Assembly (NCBI GenBank): GCA_035345875.1
Contig: DAORDH010000007.1
Location: 98,659-162,658 of the forward strand
Reading direction: 5' to 3'
DNA length: 64,000 nucleotides
Origin: UBA2033 sp035345875
Lineage (GTDB): Bacteria > Spirochaetota > Leptospiria > Leptospirales > Leptospiraceae
Of the stretch, positions 16,203 to 24,907 are shown piece by piece. The position numbers were made by a program, and so were the translations under genes. Numbering within the stretch: the stretch's first letter is position 1; every line of letters begins with the position of its first letter. Below the pieces are notes generated by a model that saw only the letters and a list, made by a program, of their open reading frames with translations, did no database searches and was not told where the DNA came from.

Positions 16203-17032
16203 GCTATTAAAGAATCTTCCAAATATTGTAGCATTTCAGTGCCATTGCTTATTCTCTTCTTTACATTGTGAAACAATGTTTTAATCATGAATTCAAATAA
16301 ACTCTCTTTCCCTTTCCAATCATCTTTCTCTACTACTCCTAATGGATACTTTCCATTAACTACATACCAAAAAATACACCCCATCTGAAATACGTCAGAT
16401 GCGTGACTTATCGAATCAGTTGAATAATATGAATTAATTCCCTCTGGAGAAAGCCAAGTTTTCGGATTAGGGATTTCATCTGTATTAGTTAGATTTAAAT
16501 TATTCGGCTCATTATATTTAAATAGTCCAAAATCACTCAACACCCACCTATCACCAAAGATTAATATATTATCTGGTTTTATATCACGATGAATACCTAA
16601 TTTATGCAATTCAGCCAAAGCAGAGGAAAGACCTCTAAATTGCTCGATATAGTCAAAATATGGAATTTCTTTTTGGTTCTTTAACATTTGTAAATTTGAA
16701 TCTGCTAACTCCATTACTATACAAGGGGCTTCCGATACTTGCTTATTTTGAACAGAAACAATACCACTGTCTAATACCTTTACAATATGGTGGTGATCTA
16801 TTTTTTCCATAACCTCAATTTCCTGAAGAAATCTTTTCTTTTTGACAGGCTCAGTTTTTAAAAAAAATTTTATTGCATACTCATTACCGATTGAATCAAA
16901 ACATTTATGCACAACTGCATTTCCACCATTGGAAATTCTATCACTAATTTCATAGGAATTACGCTCTAGTGATATTGAATCAGGAATTTTAAAAACATTC
17001 TTTTTCTGATAATCAAAATATAGATCTATCAT
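16199..17032 (-). CDS. Serine/threonine protein kinase
   Basis: Hanks-type kinase of 277 aa, only a catalytic domain. Glycine loop RISNGGNAVVHKC, VAIK-type Lys55 (YAIKFF), catalytic loop HRDIKPDN (His148, Asp150), DFG (167-169) and an APE-like WLSPEG. All key residues are present, so it should be active. No membrane segment or PASTA domain, unlike housekeeping bacterial kinases, which fits a defence role. It overlaps the DUF262 gene and the helicase gene by 4 bp each. A phage-triggered switch acting on operon partners is plausible; the target is unknown. Confidence 0.92.
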   Translation of the reverse strand: MIDLYFDYQKKNVFKIPDSISLERNSYEISDRISNGGNAVVHKCFDSIGNEYAIKFFLKTEPVKKKRFLQEIEVMEKIDHHHIVKVLDSGIVSVQNKQVSEAPCIVMELADSNLQMLKNQKEIPYFDYIEQFRGLSSALAELHKLGIHRDIKPDNILIFGDRWVLSDFGLFKYNEPNNLNLTNTDEIPNPKTWLSPEGINSYYSTDSISHASDVFQMGCIFWYVVNGKYPLGVVEKDDWKGKESLFEFMIKTLFHNVKKRISNGTEMLQYLEDSLIA

Positions 17033-18246
17033 ACAACGTTCCCTTTTTCATCTATTAAAATAGAATTAGATAATTGATATTGAGTAGTATTTGGTGACCA
17101 ACTTATTTTGTATGAATCTATATTATCAGAAATATTTCTATTTTCGATATATTTAAATATTTCATATTTAATTTTTTTAAATGTTCTTATAGTTTCTTCA
17201 TTTGGAAATTCAGAGATATAGGTTCCCTTTAAAAAATGAAGCATAAAGTTTTTTCTATACACCCGACTACTATTAGAATTAGCTTGTGAAGTACATTTTA
17301 TAGCATACTCCGAAAGCAAACTTATTTCAGATTCTGGAGCAATATGCTTATCGAGTAATTGAATGTCAGCTAAAAGAAAACTACAATCTTTATTTGTTAT
17401 AAATAAACCTTTTCTATTCAACTCAAGTATTGCACTGAATAAAGTATATAAATCTGCTTTCTGTTTAAATCTAGTTTTTGATAACTTAACAGGATCATGA
17501 TTAAAAATAATTTCAATCTCCTGAATTACTTTAAAGAATTCTTCTTTAAGTTCAGCAGATCGTTTTTTATCCATATCAGAATAATATTCATAACACTTTT
17601 CTAATCCTTCTTTCTTATCAGCAATCCCTTCCAACTGTATTGCTAATAGCTCAGAAATAAATTCAATGTCGAGCATTCTTCTTACTTGTGCGTATGTAAA
17701 AATGTTAGCCTCCTTAAAGAATTCAACAAAAGATAACTGCTCTGAAAGACTTAAAAACTCACCTGGATAATCAGCCCTACGTAATTCTTGTTTGTTAAGA
17801 ACCTTAGTATATTTATTTACTCTCAGATATATATCTCTTTCAATGTCGACTGTCGTATTATATATTTCATTAAAATCAATTAGGTATGTTAAAATATTAT
17901 CTTGGATTTCTTCAGGCAAATCAGAAAATTTATTATTTTTAAAAGAATCATTGTCATAAGGTTTTTTTAAAGAAAATTCATTTCTAACAAAAGATAGTAT
18001 CGACCTTATTCTTTGTTGCCCATCAATAACCCTTCGAAAAGACTTTCCATTTTTTATTGTAGTACTAATATATATTTTTGGAATCGGTATATTCTTAATG
18101 ATCGTATCAATCAACATTACTTTAGCTGCATCAGTCCATACTTCTCTACGTTGATATTCTGGACTTATTCCAAGTAGTTTATTGTCATCCCAGTCTCTTA
18201 AATCTGCAATTGTATGTGAACTTGGTTTCCAATTTATTCTATACAT
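17029..18246 (-). CDS. DUF262 protein (SspE/GmrSD N-domain-like), no HNH
   Basis: Protein of 405 aa. N-terminal DUF262 (ParB-like NTPase) fold: GISPEYQRREVW, then RRVIDGQQRIRSIL with DGQQR at 75-79. In SspE and GmrSD this domain senses modified DNA or hydrolyses NTP, and a C-terminal DUF1524 HNH does the cutting. Here the C-terminal half is helical and I find no HNH motif, so cutting would need another protein, such as the PLD partner. Good RBS (aggaga) in front, and 120 bp separate it from the ATPase gene, so it probably begins the central operon. Confidence 0.85.
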   Translation of the reverse strand: MYRINWKPSSHTIADLRDWDDNKLLGISPEYQRREVWTDAAKVMLIDTIIKNIPIPKIYISTTIKNGKSFRRVIDGQQRIRSILSFVRNEFSLKKPYDNDSFKNNKFSDLPEEIQDNILTYLIDFNEIYNTTVDIERDIYLRVNKYTKVLNKQELRRADYPGEFLSLSEQLSFVEFFKEANIFTYAQVRRMLDIEFISELLAIQLEGIADKKEGLEKCYEYYSDMDKKRSAELKEEFFKVIQEIEIIFNHDPVKLSKTRFKQKADLYTLFSAILELNRKGLFITNKDCSFLLADIQLLDKHIAPESEISLLSEYAIKCTSQANSNSSRVYRKNFMLHFLKGTYISEFPNEETIRTFKKIKYEIFKYIENRNISDNIDSYKISWSPNTTQYQLSNSILIDEKGNVV

Positions 18247-18366
18247 AAAATTCTCCTATTTATCTAGTATGAATGCAATATTATCAAATATTAGAAGTTC
18301 TCAATCTTTCAGAAACAACCCATAGTTATATGAAAGTATTTCACTTTATTTTAATAACTAGATTAA

Positions 18367-21300
18367 TCACACTTCCTCTTTCAACCGGTTAATGAGCATT
18401 TGCCGCTCTTCTTTTTTGAGAGAGCGATATTCTTGTAAGATACGATCCATTTTCATGTGAGCACTTTCTCCAGGATTAGACATGAGAGTCGCAACATGAA
18501 TTTTTGCAAGCTCGGTTGTAAGTTTAAATTCATATTCCTGAATCGTATTATCTTTCCAATAACGTGGATGAACGTCACATAAAAGAGAAGTAAGCGATTC
18601 AAGAAGAGCAAATTCGGATTCATAATTAGAACGAATTCTCTCCATTAACTTTTGAAAGCTAGAATCATGCTTACGAAGTAGTTCTAATTTGTATTCATTA
18701 TCCATTTTAAAGGAAGAAATTGCTTCTGAGAGAGAATGCTGTGATTTTTGAGACGTTATATACGGCTTTATTATCTTTAGCGTGCTTGCTGCTATTTTCT
18801 CTATCAATTGATTGTAGTGACTTTCAATTTCTTGTTTTGCCTTTTTTAATTTTGCAATAAATTGTTCTAAATCTTTTTCTCGAATACTTTCTAGATTGGA
18901 TCCAAATAATTCAGGAATTTCTTCTAGCAAAAGAAGTTCTGGATTCACTGAATGAGAGATAATCTGTAGAAATTTAGAATTCTCATTTGATAAATCTTTT
19001 GTATGTCGTGTGCATTCCGGAAGTTTTGTATACCAATACAAAATAGCAAGCACAGATCTATAGATTTTATTTTCATTGATCTTTCTTTCTAGTCTTGCTT
19101 CTCCTGCCTGCACTAAACGTGTTGCATCATTCGAAGCAAATAATTCTGAAATCTTCATTAGATATTTTTCTAATAATGCATTCGATCGGATAATGTGAAT
19201 TTTAAAATTTTTAGGATTTGCATGTAGCTTTTCTAAAATATCAGAATTGATTTCTTTCTCATAACGATCCTCTTCATAAAGGGAAAAGGAATACGATTTT
19301 TCTAATAAAGCCGCAAGAAAATAAAAAGGAATCATCTCCGAATACATACCGAATGGCTCAGAGGTTAAAATTTCGTACAATCTATCAAGAGTTGTTCGTT
19401 CCGACTCTTCCTGCAGATACTTGTGAATCGCCTCGAATACTTTTCTAAGTCCTTCATCATGATTTCCTAAATAATCTTCCGGAGAAACGAAACTATACTG
19501 AACTCTACCGTCTGTCGTTTTATAAACTGATTTTATGCTAAAAAGACTTCTAAAAATAGCTACATCAGGACCATAGCCTTTTTCTTTTGATCCAAGACTT
19601 AAGTCACCTGCTATCATATCTCTTAAAATTTTCTTTCTTGTATTTCGAATGATTGGAGATATATTCTCCCGATTAATAAATTCTGAATTTACTTTCGGAC
19701 AATGTGGAAAGCGTTTTAGTAATATTCCAGATACTATCTGAGAAAGAGATTCTGATTCATCAAAATTATAGGAACCAACTAACTTAGCTTTGCTCTTTTC
19801 AAAAAGAGATCGAAGTGTAAAATGAAGTTTATCATGTAGATCTGATAGGTAAATCTTAGTATCATTTTTTATCCGAGGGTCTCTTCTAATTAGTTCTAAA
19901 TCTTCAGAAAGTTTTACACAAGCAGCGTATTTTTTTAAAAGAGGAATTTCGTGAAAGGCAATTTCAGAAAAGACAGATAGAATTTTGTTTTTCTTATCCT
20001 TTTCGCCTACCAAAGTTCGTAGTGCTTGTGCTATATCAGAATTTGGATTTCCAAGAAAATAGAGTATCACGCCACTCGCGCCTGATTTTTCTTCTTTTTC
20101 TAAAATCTCTGTTAAATGGATAGATAAATGATGTTTTGTATTTTCTATTTTATTTTTTATTAATGGTTCCGACTCTTCATCTGCTTTATACTGTATAAAC
20201 TCGCGAATATTTTCTTCTAAAATAAATTTACGAGAATAAAACCTAGATGTAAAATATTCTGCATTGTATGAATTTGCATAGACTGGACTTAAACTGAAAA
20301 TATCTTCAATAGTTCGTGCAATGGTTCCAATAGAAATAGTCGGTAATAACTCGTCTATCTTGCGCGCTAGATCGATTGAGCTACCATAGTAGATAGAATA
20401 CGTCTTGTTAGCCTCTCGATAGAGAGCTAGATTTTCTCCGCTCAACTCTTTCAAAATAGATTTAACAGTATCATCTTCTAAACCGAGAGAAAAAGAAATC
20501 CAACGAATAGAAGCTGGCAGTAGATTCGGGCGATTAATAACAGAAAGAATAGTAAGTGCCTTAATCACTCTTGTTTTTTCTTTTTGTGTTACTTCCGAGA
20601 GTGCATTTCTTCCATAATGCCACCGTGTCAGCAAAGAATCATCTAACCCAAGTTTATCAATCGAAGTATCAAAATAATCAAAGAGATCATCTAAATACAT
20701 AGAATCTTTTTTCTTGCGGGATGGAACGTCAGACAAATATCCAAATAAAGTTCTTTCATTCTGTCCGAGTAAATTACAAAGAAGTGGAAGTGCTACTAAA
20801 TTAGAAATATGAAGTGGATAGGCTCTGTGTGCAATCTCTTTTAATTCGGGTCCAATTTCTTCTCCTAGAAATGGATTAATCTTCCATGCAGTTTTTATCT
20901 GAGATAAAATTAGAGAATCTTTATCATTTGAGATTTTATAATTTGTATTTCTCTTCAGATAGTTTGCAATCAGTCCATATACGTCAGCTAATTCTTCTTG
21001 AAAATGTATTTGGTAGAAGCGACCTTCTATCTTTAACCATTCCTTTCTACGATCTACAGAAATACCGTTTAGATATTGGGAAATTCCTTTATGGAGTAAC
21101 AGATAATGTAAAACAATAGTCGATTTAAGTCTTAAATTATATTCTGCAAAATCTTGTAAGAAATCTAAATCCTTAGAAGATAAAGCTTGGTCTTTTGCAA
21201 GCAGTCGATTAAATTCATCGTTAAATATTACAAATCCGTTGAATCCTAACGATTGACAAAAATCCAAAATCATTTTATAGCCAGTAAAAAAATCGTCCGG

Positions 21301-21864
21301 ATTACAATACGTATCCCCTACTTTGGATATGAGTCTTTTCACATCACCAGATTTTCTTTGTAAATCTAAGTCTTCTTTAAAAAAGTCAAACGCCAATTCA
21401 TAAAAATCATTGCGAGCGGCAAATTGCTCTAAGCCTCTCAATAAATTTTCAATTAGGGTTCTTCTTAAATTGTCAGATTCTCCAACTATATAGATTGGAA
21501 TGAGTCGTGTATTTGATTTAGAATATTGCTCAATTTCTTTTTCAACTTCATCGCGATAGGTTTTATTTTGATTTTCTAATATTGATAGAATTTCTTTATT
21601 CCAAGATTTATCATTATATAAAAGAGATCCGATCAAAAGTGCCAAATAGGATTTTCCAGATCCGGGTGGTGCAGTAATTGCCGCGATGCGTTTTCTTTTT
21701 TCTTGCGAATAGATAGATTGAAAGACTGTATTTATAACAAGAGAGCCTTTCTTTGATAAATAAAAATCCTGTAGTCTTCGAACAGGATCAATTCCATCAA
21801 AACTTAAATTGATAGATGGTAGTGGCTCGACATTTGATTCTAGTGCTGTTAATGGTATTTTCAT
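18367..21864 (-). CDS. Large P-loop ATPase, SspC-like candidate
   Basis: Protein of 1165 aa with an N-terminal NTPase: Walker A APPGSGKS (65-72), Walker B FVIFNDEF (211-218). The remaining ~900 residues are mostly helical and include coiled-coil stretches (about 960-1010, ending region KAKQEIESHYNQLIEKIAA). Position between a PAPS-reductase-like gene and the DUF4007/desulfurase pair suggests the ATPase subunit (SspC) of a phosphorothioation complex. Size and one N-terminal P-loop also recall BrxC/PglY of BREX, but no PglZ or methylase is here. Start at 21864 has no clear RBS. Function by context only. Confidence 0.6.
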   Translation of the reverse strand: MKIPLTALESNVEPLPSINLSFDGIDPVRRLQDFYLSKKGSLVINTVFQSIYSQEKRKRIAAITAPPGSGKSYLALLIGSLLYNDKSWNKEILSILENQNKTYRDEVEKEIEQYSKSNTRLIPIYIVGESDNLRRTLIENLLRGLEQFAARNDFYELAFDFFKEDLDLQRKSGDVKRLISKVGDTYCNPDDFFTGYKMILDFCQSLGFNGFVIFNDEFNRLLAKDQALSSKDLDFLQDFAEYNLRLKSTIVLHYLLLHKGISQYLNGISVDRRKEWLKIEGRFYQIHFQEELADVYGLIANYLKRNTNYKISNDKDSLILSQIKTAWKINPFLGEEIGPELKEIAHRAYPLHISNLVALPLLCNLLGQNERTLFGYLSDVPSRKKKDSMYLDDLFDYFDTSIDKLGLDDSLLTRWHYGRNALSEVTQKEKTRVIKALTILSVINRPNLLPASIRWISFSLGLEDDTVKSILKELSGENLALYREANKTYSIYYGSSIDLARKIDELLPTISIGTIARTIEDIFSLSPVYANSYNAEYFTSRFYSRKFILEENIREFIQYKADEESEPLIKNKIENTKHHLSIHLTEILEKEEKSGASGVILYFLGNPNSDIAQALRTLVGEKDKKNKILSVFSEIAFHEIPLLKKYAACVKLSEDLELIRRDPRIKNDTKIYLSDLHDKLHFTLRSLFEKSKAKLVGSYNFDESESLSQIVSGILLKRFPHCPKVNSEFINRENISPIIRNTRKKILRDMIAGDLSLGSKEKGYGPDVAIFRSLFSIKSVYKTTDGRVQYSFVSPEDYLGNHDEGLRKVFEAIHKYLQEESERTTLDRLYEILTSEPFGMYSEMIPFYFLAALLEKSYSFSLYEEDRYEKEINSDILEKLHANPKNFKIHIIRSNALLEKYLMKISELFASNDATRLVQAGEARLERKINENKIYRSVLAILYWYTKLPECTRHTKDLSNENSKFLQIISHSVNPELLLLEEIPELFGSNLESIREKDLEQFIAKLKKAKQEIESHYNQLIEKIAASTLKIIKPYITSQKSQHSLSEAISSFKMDNEYKLELLRKHDSSFQKLMERIRSNYESEFALLESLTSLLCDVHPRYWKDNTIQEYEFKLTTELAKIHVATLMSNPGESAHMKMDRILQEYRSLKKEERQMLINRLKEEV

Positions 21865-22304
21865 GAAATTTATTTAAAGTATTCTGCACAGATTTATAAG
21901 AGTTACATAGTTTGTCAACTCTCTTGAAAAAACTTAAAATGTTTGTCCCCAAAAAACTATTCAACTTATCAAAATCTAAAACCAAATCACTTTGATAAGG
22001 GAAAGAACAAATTACACACATATAACCTCCCCATCACCCATCGAATCCTTTATCGGTGTAAATCGGTGGTAATCTTTTTCTCCCGCAAAGAGAATAGCAA
22101 GCCTTGAGAAAGAAATGATAGAACACAAACAAAGTTATTTGAGTAGTGATTCTGATAGAGGGAGGTATATTGAAAAAGCGGTTTGAGTAAAGGAAGGGCT
22201 ATACCAAGACTATACGAACCACTATACCAAGTAGCTAGAGAGTGTATAGAAACTGTGAAGTTGGGAGGAAGAAGTCAACATATTGAAGCCATACTTTCCA
22301 TTCC
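21865..22304. other. 440-bp gap with repeat and weak open frame
   Basis: Holds a tcggtggtaatc repeat (22049-22078) and, on the plus strand at about 22183-22316, an open frame reading RAIPRLYEPLYQVARECIE with protein-like composition but only a TTG start, overlapping the next gene end. A short ATG frame just before it stops in another phase, so this may be a frameshifted gene remnant. The promoter of the large ATPase should also lie here. Confidence 0.4.
22049..22078. repeat. Dispersed tcggtggtaatc repeat, copy B
   Basis: Matches the core of 104-142: tttatcggtg, three bases, tcggtggtaatctttt. Intergenic; no known role. Confidence 0.45.
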
Positions 22305-22637
22305 TCATTTCTTTTCATATACTACCTTACCTTTTTCCAATGCATTGCTATAAATAGTCCATTTCTTTTCTTTGTATGCATCAATTTCGTCTTGAGCAAT
22401 GACGAGAATGTCCTTCGCTACAGGAAAATCTTTGAATTGTTTACGTATATCGATTATTAGCTTTCCTTTGTTAGGAATATTTTTGAATTCAATCAAAATG
22501 TCTAAATCACTATCATAGGAGGGATTTCCATATATGTAAGATCCAAAAAGAATAATTTTCTCAGGCTGAAATGTTGAAAGAATTCTACGAATTGCTTCGG
22601 CTTCTAAATACTCGATTTTATAAGCTGGCTCTTTCAT
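22305..22637 (-). CDS. MNT-type nucleotidyltransferase
   Basis: Protein of 110 aa with the minimal nucleotidyltransferase signature ILFGSYIYGNPSYDSDLDIL (GS, then DxD). Such proteins are usually antitoxins that add nucleotides to a HEPN partner. No HEPN gene stands next to it, so it is an orphan or a passenger between the PP-loop and ATPase genes. Full length for the family. Confidence 0.8.
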   Translation of the reverse strand: MKEPAYKIEYLEAEAIRRILSTFQPEKIILFGSYIYGNPSYDSDLDILIEFKNIPNKGKLIIDIRKQFKDFPVAKDILVIAQDEIDAYKEKKWTIYSNALEKGKVVYEKK

Positions 22638-22689
22638 TTTTCCTCTTTCTGTTTTGAAAGCAAAGAATTTTTTCTATCACTACAAAAAC

Positions 22690-23544
22690 TTACACATGAC
22701 AAACCAAACAACCTTCTGCGTCATCTTCCATGTTGAGAGCATCTTCAAAAGAAAGTTCAGAGCTAAATACATCAATGAGGCGTTTGCTTTTGCGCTGGCG
22801 ATCGCGCTTAACGCGTGATTCATACTGGTCATGACGGCGCTTGATTCCTTCTTCATCTTTCAGAATCTGGTCGAGTGTGCCACCTTGGATCCAAGTGAAG
22901 TTTTGCGCAGATCCGTCCTTATTAGAGGTTTCATATTGTTTGGCTTTTTCAAAAAGGGCAGGATGGTTTTCTTTTAAACCAAGCCATTCCTTACGACGTT
23001 GGAAAAAACAAAAATAACAACCAGAGCGTGTGCGCCATTTATAATATTCAGGAAGTCCGAGTCCACTTTCTTCTAGAATGCGCATAACGCCTTCTTTGTC
23101 GATGCCATGTTCTTTGAATGGATACTTAGGTGTAATGTTTGTTTTACTCGAAATATAACCTTCTCTCGATTCATCCGAGCGAATTCCAATATAACTATAA
23201 ATTAGATCCTCTCCTACATATTCCTCAAAAGGTTTGATTTTTAGATTGGCAGTGCACCAACGACTTCGAGCAGAAGGAAGATAGCCAGAAAAATCTTCTA
23301 GAAATTGATCCCAAGTCCGGGAAGCTCTCAAGCGAACAATTTTTTTACCTAGAAAGGTTTCGATCTTTTCGAGATAGCTATAAGTCTCAGGCAACTCTTC
23401 GCCTGTATCACAAAAAACATATTCCACATCCAGTGTAGGATAGTTTTTCTGCATAAAAATGGCAAGTGCTGTGGAGTCTTTTCCACCGGAAAGAGAAACA
23501 ATATGTCGTTCTTTAGGCATAAGTCTAGTTTGAAAATAAGACAT
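22690..23544 (-). CDS. PAPS-reductase-like PP-loop protein, SspD/DndC-like
   Basis: Protein of 284 aa in the ATP-pyrophosphatase (PAPS reductase) family. PP-loop SLSGGKDST (17-25), FCDTGEELPET, RSRWCTANLKIKPFE, then GCYFCFFQRRKEW (CxxC) and a terminal CLVCHV (CxxC). The cysteine spacing suggests an Fe-S or zinc site, as in DndC. DndC and SspD activate DNA for sulfur insertion, while true PAPS reductases stand with cys genes, which are absent here. Together with DUF4007 and the desulfurase this supports a phosphorothioation system. A second Met at residue 9 could be the real start. Confidence 0.78.
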   Translation of the reverse strand: MSYFQTRLMPKERHIVSLSGGKDSTALAIFMQKNYPTLDVEYVFCDTGEELPETYSYLEKIETFLGKKIVRLRASRTWDQFLEDFSGYLPSARSRWCTANLKIKPFEEYVGEDLIYSYIGIRSDESREGYISSKTNITPKYPFKEHGIDKEGVMRILEESGLGLPEYYKWRTRSGCYFCFFQRRKEWLGLKENHPALFEKAKQYETSNKDGSAQNFTWIQGGTLDQILKDEEGIKRRHDQYESRVKRDRQRKSKRLIDVFSSELSFEDALNMEDDAEGCLVCHV

Positions 23545-23573
23545 AAGTTTGCAAGAAAAATTCAGAGCATCTT

Positions 23574-24710
23574 CTACTCAAAGCCAATTCGTCTTGTATC
23601 GGGTTTTGAAAATTGGTTTTCTTCTAAGTTGTAAATCTCGGCGACACTCATAGGAGAATCGATGTTTGCATCTTTTCCTAAAAGAGAAAGTAGCTGCTTT
23701 GCTTTTTCTACAGTGAGCTTTTCAAATTTATAAGAGAGAATCAATCTTCCTTTTCGAAGAAGTGCGGGATCGATAGTCGACTCATTGGTATTAAATGTAA
23801 GAATAAAAATAGAATTGAGTAGATTTCCAAGAAGACCGCTAGAAGAATTTAATAGCCCCGCAATACTAGAATCTTGTTCTCTCGATCTGACTAACTTCTC
23901 TGCTTCTTCGATGATAAAAACAGAATTGGGATAACGAGTAAAAACAGAAATTAAATCAGGAGAATCAATTTTTTCAGCGATATACGACGGAACTAAAATG
24001 AATTTCTTTTTTCTAAATTTCTGAATCAAGTATTCAATATAAGTGCTCTTTCCTGTTCCATAATCTCCATGGAGTAAAATTAACCCTTTGTGATTTTTCT
24101 TTGCGAGTTCTTTTAAGATTTTAGCATGCACAATTTCAAAACTATCATTGTAATGATTTTCAATGTTGATTTGTCTCAGTGGTAATCTCTTCTCAATGGC
24201 GGCAAGAGAAGGAACATGCTCTCTCATAGAAAGCAAATGAAGAGAAATATAATCTTTTTCTTTTTGTGTAATTCGATTGAATTCTTTTAGAAATCGTATA
24301 ACGTCCACAATCACCTTTGTCTTCTCGACAAAGTAAAGCTCTAACATCACTGTATTTGTATAGGTGATCGTTACTTCCAATAAGAAATTGTATTTCAAAG
24401 AAATATAATAGATTTGCTTTCCGAGTTGGGATAGTCCATTCTCTTGAATGCGATAAGAGGGAATGTGTTTATATAACTCCCAATTTTCGGAAAGATTTCC
24501 ATACTTAGAATGGATTTTTTTACCATCTAAATACTTCATCAGAAGTGGCTTTGTCTTTGGTGAAAATTCTTTTTCAAAGTCAATCCGTGTTGGAAATACA
24601 TCTCCAAAAAACTTGATCCATAAAAATTCAGTATCCGAATGCTCTGCGAATGTAACAGAATAATTTACATCTGTTTTCTTTTTAGATTGTAATGAATGAA
24701 TTGAACTCAT
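23574..24710 (-). CDS. BCS1-like AAA ATPase
   Basis: Protein of 378 aa. N-terminal ~190 residues unassigned and beta-rich (GNLSENWELYKHI, FLLEVTITYTNTVMLELYF). C-terminal AAA module: Walker A HGDYGTGKST, Walker B SVFIIEEAEKLV, sensor-1 FILTFN and arginine-finger piece PALLRKGR. Layout resembles BCS1-type or prokaryotic AAA remodelling proteins. It is first in the minus-strand row and ends 29 bp before the PP-loop gene, so probably co-transcribed. Role in modification or an independent gene cannot be told from sequence. Confidence 0.8.
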   Translation of the reverse strand: MSSIHSLQSKKKTDVNYSVTFAEHSDTEFLWIKFFGDVFPTRIDFEKEFSPKTKPLLMKYLDGKKIHSKYGNLSENWELYKHIPSYRIQENGLSQLGKQIYYISLKYNFLLEVTITYTNTVMLELYFVEKTKVIVDVIRFLKEFNRITQKEKDYISLHLLSMREHVPSLAAIEKRLPLRQINIENHYNDSFEIVHAKILKELAKKNHKGLILLHGDYGTGKSTYIEYLIQKFRKKKFILVPSYIAEKIDSPDLISVFTRYPNSVFIIEEAEKLVRSREQDSSIAGLLNSSSGLLGNLLNSIFILTFNTNESTIDPALLRKGRLILSYKFEKLTVEKAKQLLSLLGKDANIDSPMSVAEIYNLEENQFSKPDTRRIGFE

Positions 24711-24827
24711 AATTGCGTGATTTCCATATTTTCCATTTCGAATTTACTGTCGAAAGATTTTTATTGAATGCATACATAGAAACGCCTAAAGAGGATAGAA
24801 AGCTAATATCATTCATCAACCACGAAG

Positions 24828-24850
24828 AGCACGAAAGTCAGGAAGAAGTA
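24828..24850. repeat. accacgaagagcacgaa motif
   Basis: Contains accacgaagagcacgaaag. From memory, close variants are scattered in the intergenic DNA of many bacteria. Short plus-strand frame across it (HEEHESQEE) is a typical by-product and not taken as a gene. Only one copy in this window. Confidence 0.35.
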
Positions 24851-24907
24851 AGAAGAGATTACAAAACTCACCTTCGCGATCTTTTTTATAAAAAATCTTA
24901 AGACTCT

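Noticed and set aside
18367..21864. BREX system (BrxC/PglY) suggested by the 1165-aa P-loop protein next to a kinase
   Set aside because: No PglZ phosphatase, PglX methylase, BrxL or BrxA/B gene is present; the neighbours fit Ssp-type genes better.
21797..22021. Short gene upstream of the large ATPase
   Set aside because: Overlaps the ATPase start in another frame and has no RBS or family-like features.
24713..24901. Small plus-strand gene opposite the AAA/AraC boundary
   Set aside because: TTG start, no RBS, and its sequence is produced by an accacgaagagcacgaa repeat motif.
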